Position numbers and translations under genes: made by a program. Under the pieces are notes generated by a model that worked only from the letters and a program-made list of their open reading frames with translations, was not told where the DNA came from and made no database searches. Of a stretch of DNA of 64,000 nucleotides, positions 44,412-53,582 are shown piece by piece. This stretch comes from Flammula alnicola (taxonomy: Eukaryota; Basidiomycota; Agaricomycetes; Agaricales; Strophariaceae). Location of the stretch: NCBI GenBank assembly GCA_015499995.1, contig JADNRV010000108.1, forward strand, positions 1 through 64,000. Reading direction: 5' to 3'. Each line of letters opens with the position of its first letter. Positions within the stretch are counted from its first letter, which is position 1.

Positions 44412-44670
44412 ATATGTTAATTCTGTACCCTTATCGAGCATGGACCTCTCGTCTTCTTGCGAAATTGCTCTTTTCTCATAATTATGACTATTGCAAAATG
44501 TTACATAGTATTGATAGGGTAGTTTCCTAGGTTTTCGCAGTTTTTGGTAGTTTTCTTGGTTTCCGCGCCCTTTTTCTCTGGGCAGTTTCGAAAAAACAGC
44601 ACATAGGTTTCTCAGTTTCTCAGTTTCCATAGTTTCCGTTTAGTTTCGACGGTTTTTGCGGTTGCGCAAC

Positions 44671-44704
44671 CGTGGGAAACTAAATCTGCAACATACTGAT
44701 GTAG
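44671..44704 (-). repeat. Right terminal inverted repeat of the Plavaka element
   Basis: The reverse complement begins CTACATCAGTATGTTG and ends GTTTCCCACG. It pairs with 37707-37740. Confidence 0.65.
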
Positions 44705-45548
44705 TCCATAACCCACAACTGCAATTCTCCAGATCTGGACGATATGTATAGTGCCCGGCCAACTGATACCATGGGACAAAAAATAAGACGTGAGAAAGGC
44801 CAAAAGTAAAAGCACGCTGGAACATGGTTTACCTCTGCGACGACTTAGCGCCAAATTAAATGTGAGGGCTGGCGATTGATGGTCGACAGCAAGTTTAAGA
44901 CTGTCGTAGAAAATCCGAGAATGGGGAATTAATATGCGCTCCACCATGTCACTTGCGACCAGGTCGTGGTACTTCACAAGCCCCCTCTTCGACAAGGTTA
45001 AAAGCCAAAGCCCTCCCTCTACAAGGTGAATGGTGTCAATCTCAGAGACTGAAATGATGCGCAGTCGAGCAGGCGCCTATCCGTTCTCCAACCGATGTCG
45101 ACACTCGTTCTAAGACCCATCTTTCGAGCGTTGCCGACGTAGTAGGACGTGACTTTGATCGGCCGGCCCTGAAACAACTCGTCTGGCGATCATCGAGGAC
45201 TTGGCAATGATGTCATGAATTTTGTGGAGAGAACTTCAACGAAACTTGAAAGCGTGACACTACTTGGGCTGAAAACAAAGGGAAAAGCAGAGAAGAGCAG
45301 GGTACTAACACGGTGGGGTACCAGTCGACCTCCCGTCGCAGTGGTGATTGAGGGATAGTATTTACTCGTGATTCGGTACGTTAGAGCAATCTTTTCCGAG
45401 AGCCACAAATCTCACAGAGCCTTCTTCTTCTGTATACGTTCAGATTTCCTCCGCAATCCTAGCTGAATTCGCGTGGAAGCTGTAGCAGAAACAACTTCAA
45501 ATGTAATAGAATGTAATATTCAAGTCTCGTGTTGTGGCAGTGTCTGAC
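44705..45548. other. Flank of the Plavaka element with a truncated open frame
   Basis: On the minus strand, 44995 down to about 44830 reads MSKRGLVKYHDLVASDMVER and AVDHQSPALTFNLALSRRR, followed by a possible intron and HVLFFVPWYQLAGHYTYRPD up to the transposon end. This looks like part of a real gene cut by the Plavaka insertion, but the family was not recognised. A 32-bp sequence at 45147-45178 is shared with 35773-35804. Confidence 0.4.
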
Positions 45549-48500
45549 ATGCCTAACAACGCGGTGCTGGCTTATCCGAGTCTGTCGTGCACAAACAAGC
45601 AAATGAATGCCACCCTCACCTCACTATTCTGCTCTCTTCCAACATCTTCTGCTTGCTTGAATGGAGCGTTTTCTAACGTATATTTCTTCCAGCCGCCTCT
45701 TAATACACCCACTCGGGGCATTGGAGTCTTCAATCGAGAACTTGAGGGTATACTTTCAACTTCAGCTTTGTCTTTTGGTTTCCTGATGACATGCCCAGGT
45801 CCAAGTCGCCATCGAAACAATATGTCCTCGCCTTCAAACGGCCAAAGTCATATTGCTGTCGATCGTATGGGCTCTAACACCAGATCGCTGTTGCAAAGAA
45901 ATGACACAAGCCCTGGCGGAGCAAGCTGCGAAAGTTACGACCCAGATTTCTCGGTTGGTTGAAACCGCGGAAGAGACATCTCAACTCCTCGAAAACATAG
46001 CAAAACTAGAGAAGTAAGGCCCTTGATTTAATCTATCGCTAGTAGTATTGATATAAATACCAGCACCTTGTACAGCATCCAGAACTTTGTTCAGTCGGAA
46101 ACTCAATGGCATACTTTGTGGCGGTATCTCTTTGCAGAATATTTGTCCTACCAGTATTTCACTCTCGACACGCAATTGACAGCCCTGCTCAATGAATTTG
46201 AGGTACTCAGATAATGAAATCACATATTTCTCTTCCTTTCTGACTGGCCATTCTACAGCAAGTTTTTCCGAGACAACATCTCGCACCCGATGCAAGGGTA
46301 ATCCTCTCTACCGGCCAGGAGAGCAATTGTGGTGCTGTATGTTTATGTCATATCTCTTTCTTAGAACCGGCGCCGATGGCCTTCTCGAACATACGAGCAG
46401 GCGAACTCTCATCTAGATTTACCACTATCAACCCAATTCCCCGCTGTAATGCCCAGCCCAAAGAACGATTCAGTTACCCATGACAGGTAAAAATTCCTTA
46501 ACGTATAAGATATAATACGTCGGATTGATCCCCCAAAGCAAATCATTTTTCTCCGGTTCCAAGGATTTCATTGTGAATGGTGGAGAGTATTATAATGTGG
46601 GTGGTAATGTGGTTATCACACGAACAGCTGGTCAAGGCAAGTCATATCATGTTTTTGTACCCCGCACCAGAGATAAAAAGGTGTTATACCAAAGTAGATC
46701 CGATTGGTCGAATGACGAAACTTGAAGGTATCATTGAAGGCTTTGACGTTGTGCGTGCAGGGCCAAATTTTTTTTTTTTGGTTTCTGTGAGAGCTTACAT
46801 ACTGTTGAAAAGCTTACTTCCGCGGATGTTAAGCCGGATCGAGAAATCTATAAGGGCAAGGGGTATCGATTATACACTGCTCAAGTGTCTGGCAAAGTGG
46901 TAGCGATAAAGCTCTATGAAGGCCGTCATGCGAAGAAGGTATGGCCCTAGGCGTACCAAACGAAACAATTTCTCATCTTTTCATTCAAGAAGTGTTTAGA
47001 AGCGGCAAAGTTCAGTCAGAACTTGATGTATGAAGCGTTGCTGATCACGTCGTATGGTGTGGAACTGACATTTTGGGACTTAGGCATCCGAACATCCAAC
47101 ATATGATCGCTGTCTCTCCTCGCAAATCCGGCCCGCCTTTTCTTGTCTTCAATGGCGGTTCGTATGGTTCCAGAATTCATGAAAGCATCCACGAGGTAAC
47201 AAATGACCATTACAACACAATCTTAAACAGAGTACGAAGGGGCCATTGAGTCTATCATTGCGTTGGCTCTCAGGAAAGATCTCAAGCAAAGCTTGATACA
47301 GGGTGTCCAGACGGTACGAGATGTTCTCTTGAAGTCGGAACTGTTCTAACTGGAGTCAAGGTCGTCGGTCTTTCTGTGCAAACCCTATTTCTATTATTCG
47401 GTTTGAGACTGATTTGATTTGATGATTCTATAGTCTGGTTTGGACTACCTTCATGGTCTGAATTATCCTTTTGCGTCTGTGGGATTAGATGTGAGTGACG
47501 AATAATAAATTTAGCTCCTTTGGCCGCCGCTGAACGACATTCCAGCATTTTATCGTCCTCAGCGATAAGGGAAAAATACTGCTCAGCTTCGATCCCTCGG
47601 TCCATTCAGACATAAGCCCAAATAACCAGCAATTTGCTGCATTGGATATTCTCTACAGACTTTGTCAGAAGGTAAACTTGCTCTAATATCATAAATCTTG
47701 GAAGAGTCAATTCACTGTTTTCATCAGATATTTGACGCTGCCTGCAAAACTCATTATGAATGTAAGTAGTTGTAAACCTTCTCCTCAACAATGAGCTTAA
47801 ATCTAATTTTAAGGTGAGAAAATAGAGCGTCCTCATGTAGATGAGTTCGATGCCAAAACCTCTGAGTCTGAGGGTCAGTTTGCCGACAATGCTAGACCGC
47901 CTGCCAGCGCAGAGTTTAGCCTGCAGAGCAGCGGTCCAGCGTCAGATACGCATATTTCAACACCATCAATCGCCCAAACAAAGTCACCGTCAGGGAGACT
48001 TCTTCCCAAATCACCTGCAAGAGGTTATCGGCGTGAATTGGTTTGGAAGTCCCCAACCGCAGAGACAGTCTCTCTCGAAGATATAACACAACAGTTCCGC
48101 GACTTTCTGACTAACTTTTCCTCGTCCTCAGAGCGTCGTGCACTGAAGAGTCGTCCCGGTCGCTATACTGCCAGAACTGCTCATCGGTGTCCAGGATACA
48201 AGCGCATCGAGATTACGTTGACCTCCGACATCAAGCGCAGTGCTATTGTTTCCCACTCGAGTCCCACTCCGCATGAGATATGTCCTGTCTGCAACGAAGT
48301 GGTCAAAGATGCAGAAATCTTTAACTGTATTTGCAACGGTGATGGTGAAGTCTGCCCAGTTTTTTTAGTTTATATATTGACCAATTTACCAGATGATGAA
48401 TCCAAGCCCACCGTACGATGCTCAACTTGTTCTGAGTGGCACCATCGACCATGTGTTATGAAGTTTGAAAATCAGAATCAGACCTTTGTATGTCGGCGTT

Positions 48501-50009
48501 GCCAGGCACCGGAGCGTCTGTCTTCGCGCGAAGAGGAACAACATGCATCCTCAGATGAAGACATACAAAAATTAGATACTCCGGGATCTGAGGCATCGTG
48601 CATACCCAACTCGTCGAAACTGTCTAAAATAGACTCTGATGGAAAGACAGCAGTAAGTTTAACTATTCATGACTTCTGTTCAACTTGAGGACGAGGCTAA
48701 TGGGGTTTCTCTCATTTTCTAGGTACGGGCTCCCCTACAACTTGTACTGGGAGAAGAGTGCCCTGACACCCTTATGAGCATGGGAAATCTCGCATCCACA
48801 TACAGAAACCAGGGCCACTGGAACGACGCAGAAGCGCTCGAGGTGGTGGCAATGGAGAAGATGATGCGGGCGCTGGGAGATGACCATCCTGACACCCTTA
48901 CGAGCATGGTGAATCTTGCATCCACGTACAGGAACCAGGGCCGCTGGAACGACGCAGAAGCACTCGAGGTGGTCGTAATGGAGAAGAAGAGGCGGGCGCT
49001 GGGAGACGACCATCCTGACACCCTTACGAGCATGGTGAATCTTGCATCCACGTACAGGAACCAGGGCCGCTGGAACGACGCAGAAGCACTCGAGGTGGTC
49101 GTAATGGAGAAGAAGAGGCGGGCGCTGGGAGACGACCATCCTGACACCCTTACGAGCATGGCGAACCTTGCGGCCATATACTGGAACCAGGGCCACTGGA
49201 ACGATGCAGAAGCACTCGAGGTGGTGGTAATGGAGAAAATGAAGCGGGTGCTGGGAGACGACCATCCTCAGACCGTCAAGAGCATGGCAAATCTCGCATC
49301 CACATACAGAAACCAGGGCCGCTGGAACGACTCAGAAGCACTCGAGGTGGTGGTAATAGACAAGATGAAGCGGGTGCTGGAAGACGACCATCCTCAGACC
49401 CTCAAGAGCATGGCAAATCTCGCATCCACATATAGAAACCAGGGCCGCTGGAACGACTCAGAAGCACTCGAGGTGGTGGTAATGGAGAAGATGAAGCGGG
49501 TGCTGGGAGACGACCATCCTGACACTCTTACGAGCATGGCGAATCTTGCGGCCACATATACGAACCAGGGCCGCTGGAAGGATGCAGAGGCGCTCGAGGT
49601 GGTGGTAATGGAGAGGATGAAGCATGTGCTGGGAGAGGAGCATCCTGACACCCTCACGAGCGTGGCGAATCTTGCGGCCACATACGCGAACCAGGGCAGC
49701 TGGAACAATGCAGAGGCGCTCGAGGTGGTGGTAATGGAGAAGAAGAGGCGGGCGCTGGGAGACGACCATCCCGACACCCTTACGAGCATGGCAAATCTTG
49801 CATCCATATACAGAAACCAGGGCCGCTTGGACGACGCAGAAGCGCTCGAGGCGGTGGTAATGGAGAAGATGAGGCGGGTGCTGGGAGACGACCATCCTGA
49901 CACGCTTACGAGCATGGCGAATCTTGCGGCCACATACAGGAACCAGGGCCGTTGGAATGACGCAGAAGCACTCGAGGCGACGGTAATGGAGACGAGGAAG
50001 CGGACATGA
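45549..50009 (+). CDS. Kinase-like / zinc-finger / TPR repeat protein (agaric type)
   Basis: Large multi-exon gene, probable start MPNNAVLAYP at 45549. In order: a helical N-terminus (VQVAIETICPRLQTAKVILL, ISRLVETAEETSQLLENIAK); a SKSFFSGSKDFIVNGGEYYN motif typical of agaric signalling proteins; a degenerate kinase domain (DREIYKGKGYRLYTAQVSGK, VVAIKLYEG, HPNIQHMIAVSPR, SSLDYLHGLNYPFASVGL, LSDKGKILLSFDP); a linker with SLEDITQQFRDFLTNF; a Cys/His zinc finger of PHD type (CPVCNEVVKDAEIFNCIC, CSTCSEWHHRPC, CRRC); and ten 42-residue TPR units (NLASTYRNQGRWNDAEALEV). The kinase part lacks an obvious HRD/DFG pair and is likely a pseudokinase. TPR units of this kinesin-light-chain type also occur in fungal NLR-like proteins. 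A role in recognition or signalling is inferred. Several exon joins are uncertain. Confidence 0.72.
48780..50006 (+). repeat. Coding minisatellite: ten 126-bp TPR units
   Basis: The unit is 126 bp, encoding 42 residues that begin (M/V)xNLAxxYxNQGxW. Two adjacent units, 48906-49031 and 49032-49157, are identical in nucleotide sequence. Others differ by a few positions, mainly in the variable residues of the first helix and the basic MEK(K/M)(R/K)R segment. This pattern shows recent unequal exchange or gene conversion. Confidence 0.9.
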
Positions 50010-51027
50010 TAATTGTTGAAGCTGGATTGAGCTCGACACAGAAAGCAGAAGGATTTGCGGACCTGGAGCAAATGAGATGAAGGATGATTGTCGTCTGATT
50101 ATAAAGAAAATCAGTATCTGCTAAATATCACCAGCAAAGGAAGACGAAGACTTACACGGCTAGATACATAATAGGAATCACCGACGAAGGCGTCTTGCAT
50201 CGCTGATGAAATATGGTACTCTGCTATGTAAACGTTCAGACAATGCGGTTCATGTATTAAATATAGCAACGAAAAAGACATTTCGTGACGAACCTGTCTG
50301 GCGCGTAGCAAATCCTGCCAATCCTACTGTTTCAGAATCCCCGGGAGCAACTCCAAAGGAAGGCAGTCGAGTTCGCTGGCCTAGAGGATAATCAGATCAA
50401 ACAGTTCGCGGGCGATACAGACTTCCTTACCCTAACAGGCGCAACAAATGAGCAAACTCGAAAAATGAGAAAAGAGCCAGCGAGAGATTTCGAATGATAC
50501 GCACAGGTTCATCAATACTGATTGGAGCAAAGCTCAGAGAAATTGAGGTTTCCAATATATGAGACTGCTCGGAGGACGTCAATCCTGGACCTGAAGACAT
50601 GGTGGTTTGATGGTGGTAATGCCAGGAAGGGTGTACACTCAGTCACCTGCAATGACTTTAAGTTTTATATTCGGAGCAAATGGGCACGTGACATCGCGGC
50701 GAAGTAATTTCAAGCTAATACTAGTAGTAAAAACCTCCTCGAGTTGCCCTCGAGTACTAATAGCCGTTCTCCTTCTAAAGTTGGAAAAAAGAATGAGTAT
50801 CGCAAATTACATATGTATATCCTTCATAGGATACCAAGTTCTATTAGTATAAGTATACATAAATGATGGGAAGAATCAGGTACCAAGAACAGTCTGTATC
50901 GCAATAGAGATACGAGGAAGTATACCGTACTTTAGATCGCATTGATATCGTCAATGTGCCCCAGATCAGGAAGATAATGAAACAAAAAGGAAGATATTAG
51001 AAAAAAAGACGACGACGGCAATGCGCC
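50010..51027. other. Intergenic, nothing recognised
   Basis: Only short frames are present. It contains the 3' flanks of the TPR gene (plus) and the C2 gene (minus), which converge here. Confidence 0.5.
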
Positions 51028-52606
51028 TCACTCTTTCTCTTCGGTTTCTTCATTTTCCATGGCCTGCAATTGCGCCGCAGCCTGGTGACTCAAGGTCTCT
51101 TCACCGACCTGGGCATGGGGCTGCAGGTCTTCTTGTCTAACACCCCGAAACTTGAGCGCATACGCCCTACACGCCTCCCTGCTCTTTTTGAGTTCCTCGT
51201 CGTCATGGTCCAGCGCGAAGATCGCAAATCCAGGGAAATTGAACTCCAGCAGCGCCTTCAGCGCAGGAAGCAACGCCTTGTCAGGCGAGTACGTCCCCGA
51301 GTTATTGTCGATCACCAACTCCCACTTCACTGCGTCATCCGGGATATCGTCCGAGAAATTCTGCCATCCCCCCTCCGGGCGCGGGTGGAACTCGCCGCTG
51401 TAGCGCACAGTCTCACAGCAATTCGAATGCAACGCGTGCTTGCTCGCGAAATCGACGAAGAACGCGGCGCCCGTCTCGGAGAACCGGAACGAATCATCTT
51501 CGGACGAGATGATGTACGTGTATACCGCCGGCTTTACCCTATGCGCGAATTGCGAACCGTTGGCGCCCGGTCGGCTGGCCCCGTTATGCAGGACCTGCAT
51601 AATCCCAGCTGTGTCCTCGATAACACCGAACCCATTCTTGGGTGTCCTCGCATACAACATTCGGTGGCCGGCTTGAATCCCGCTCCGGACGGCAAAGCTT
51701 GTAGGGCCTTGAAAGATACTCTGTGCAGCTTTGTAATTCCTATTCCAGTGCTGGTGCATGTCGCCGAAGAACAAGGGGACACCCATGATGTACACCTTCC
51801 AGGTGGAGTAAAGACGCGCATCGTTGAGGTTGGTGAGGGCACCGACGGTAGGCGAGAAGTGCCTCGAAAAACGGATAGGTCCATTAAAGAGATAGGGGTG
51901 GACAGTAGGGTCTTCATCGACAGCTGGCGTACTTTCGATCTGCAAGAGGAGTGGTCGTGTCAGTCCGAGCAATAGCATTCTACTTAGCAAAAAGTCAGAC
52001 GCACCTTGACCCAGAACGTGCCTCGCAAACGCTTGAATAGAGGACCATGTATCTCAGCCTCCTTCGCTCCCGCACTGACGCTCATCGACGCTGTCCCGAT
52101 GAAATCGTCCGTCAACTCTCCCTCGTCTTTATCCATGACCTTGATCACCAGATCGGCGGTGGCGGGCACGTTCTTGAGACGCCATATCTCGTTCCATACA
52201 GGCGAGAGTGTGTTCTGCTGCACCGTCGAGCTAATCAGTAGTAGTAGTGTGGTCAATCTCGAAAAGGTGTGGCATCGTTTGCAAGAAAGGGGACGGACAC
52301 AAAAGATATCTTGTCATCAAGCTTGGCAACGAAGTAGGGATCAGTTGTGCCAACCACATCCATCTTTGGAAGCCCCGAGGCTCCTATGAACTTCAGAATT
52401 ATTCTCTGTCAGTTCTTTTATGACTACATTTCGATTCCGATATGGTTGTTCACCTGAATTGAAATATCGACATAAGGTATCGAAAACCCGAGTTCTCCCA
52501 TCTTTTGTGTCAGAGACGACCTCTTGTTCTTCACGTTATGCACAGCATCACCCAGCTGTTCGAGCATGTGCGACACGCTAAGAGGATTGCGGAGTCCGCC
52601 AGGCAT
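51028..52606 (-). CDS. C2-domain protein with novel C-terminal domain
   Basis: Four exons on the minus strand, start 52606 (MPGGLRNPLSVSHMLEQLGD), stop at 51028. After an N-terminal helix and SIPYVDISIQ| comes a C2 domain: ASGLPKMDVVGTTDPYFVAK, LSPVWNEIWRLKNVP, ADLVIKVMDKDEGELTDDFIG. The calcium-binding aspartates (GTTDPY and MDKDEGELTDD) are all present, so Ca2+-dependent phospholipid binding is expected. The last exon, about 310 residues, continues VHPYLFNGPIRFSRHFSPTV, LYSTWKVYIMGVPLFFGD, HQHWNRNYKAAQSIFQGPTS, RMLYARTPKNGFGVIEDT and EFHPRPEGGWQNFSDDIPDD, a conserved fungal domain without known activity. It ends with a Glu-rich tail. Frames are intact. Possible role: membrane targeting or signalling. 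Confidence 0.85.
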
Positions 52607-53582
52607 CGTGGTGGTGTTCTCGTGTGAGGTTGTCTAATGATGGGAGTTCGGGGGAGAGGTTACACTTATCTAGAGCTCCACTCGGTATTTAGCGCTCGGC
52701 GCTTCGAATCGATGATACTTACCTGATACATTGTCTAAGGGCGGAGTTGGCAGGTGGCGTATTTGCATGACGGGTGAGTAAACCACTGGGGATCCATATA
52801 GTTGTCATGTAATGGTTGTCTTGTAATGGTGTCTTGGCCCTGCTTACTTTGGATAGTTGTCTGAGGCTTGGCTCCGTCACGGTCGGCGCTTACGCCAAAC
52901 GATACAATAGTAGAGTAAATACCAGTCGGGCTCCAGTAATGGGCATCAAAAGTTTAGGAGCATGAAAGAACAAGCCGATTCAGATTGTCCTAATAGAGGT
53001 AATAGTAGATCATAGTATGTCGGAACGCAAGAGATGTCACATTCAGAACAGGAAGAAAACCGAAGCACAAAGCACATAAACAATGCAGAAGCAGAAAAGA
53101 AACGCGGAGATTCAGGAAATATAGATACAGCGTCGGAGAGTAGGGTAAAGTAGGGGCAATGACGGTTGGGAAGGTGTCGCATAGGCCTTTTATTCTACAC
53201 ACGAAATTTCAAATCTTCCTCTTTCAAACCACACCGAGGGACCCAAATTCCAACATTCGATATCCGAAATAAAATCGTGAAAAAGCGAAGAGGGGGGAAT
53301 AGAGTATCAAAATGGGAGAGAAAAGATAATTAGAAAAATCATGCATAGTAAAGGATGTTATATGGGGTGTTGGTACACTGGCTTGATGGTCATATTCATT
53401 TGTTGCGTGTAAGGGATAGTGAGAAAGTTGTACCATGATTAGATGGGCAGAAAAAAATCAAATGAGATGTCGAACTCGGAGACGATTGGGACGATGCGTA
53501 GCCTGCACGCTGAATGACAAGAACGAGTTACGATGGAAATGAAAAGGAATTCGAAAACGAGACGGACCTTCCTAACCCGGCC
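52607..53582. other. Intergenic, nothing recognised
   Basis: Upstream region of the C2 gene and 3' flank of the large Ser/Pro-rich gene. An imperfect direct repeat of GTCATGTAATGGTTGTC/GTCTTGTAATGGTGTC lies at 52802-52833. No gene was seen. Confidence 0.5.

Larger units (their letters stand above)
37707..44704. mobile_element. Plavaka (CACTA-like) DNA transposon, about 7.0 kb, two genes
   Basis: Left end 37707-37740 and the reverse complement of right end 44671-44704 align over 34 bp. Both begin CTACATCAG, share GTTG, and end CCCACG, with about 24 matches. Between these ends lie the divergent Plavaka transposase gene (minus) and a basic AT-hook gene (plus). Subterminal DNA is rich in GTTTC/GTTTTC repeats on the right (44510-44660) and in AAACCAGA units on the left, as expected for CACTA-type elements. 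No clear 2-3 bp target duplication was found. A younger foldback element is inserted just inside the left end. The ends are inferred from symmetry and gene position; the coding content is firm. Confidence 0.75.

Noticed and set aside
45828..45962. Frame reading MSSPSNGQSHIAVDRMG
   Set aside because: The alternative frame (VQVAIETICPRLQTAKVILL...) fits the known N-terminal helix of the kinase-like/TPR family and splices to the next exon.
48719..50071. Long minus-strand frames (152-225 codons) opposite the TPR repeats
   Set aside because: They follow the 126-bp repeat period in antisense and have no sense of their own. The plus-strand TPR frame explains the region.
51070..51975. 301-codon plus-strand frame opposite the C2 gene
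   Set aside because: Antisense shadow of the large last exon. The C2 domain with its calcium ligands reads on the minus strand.
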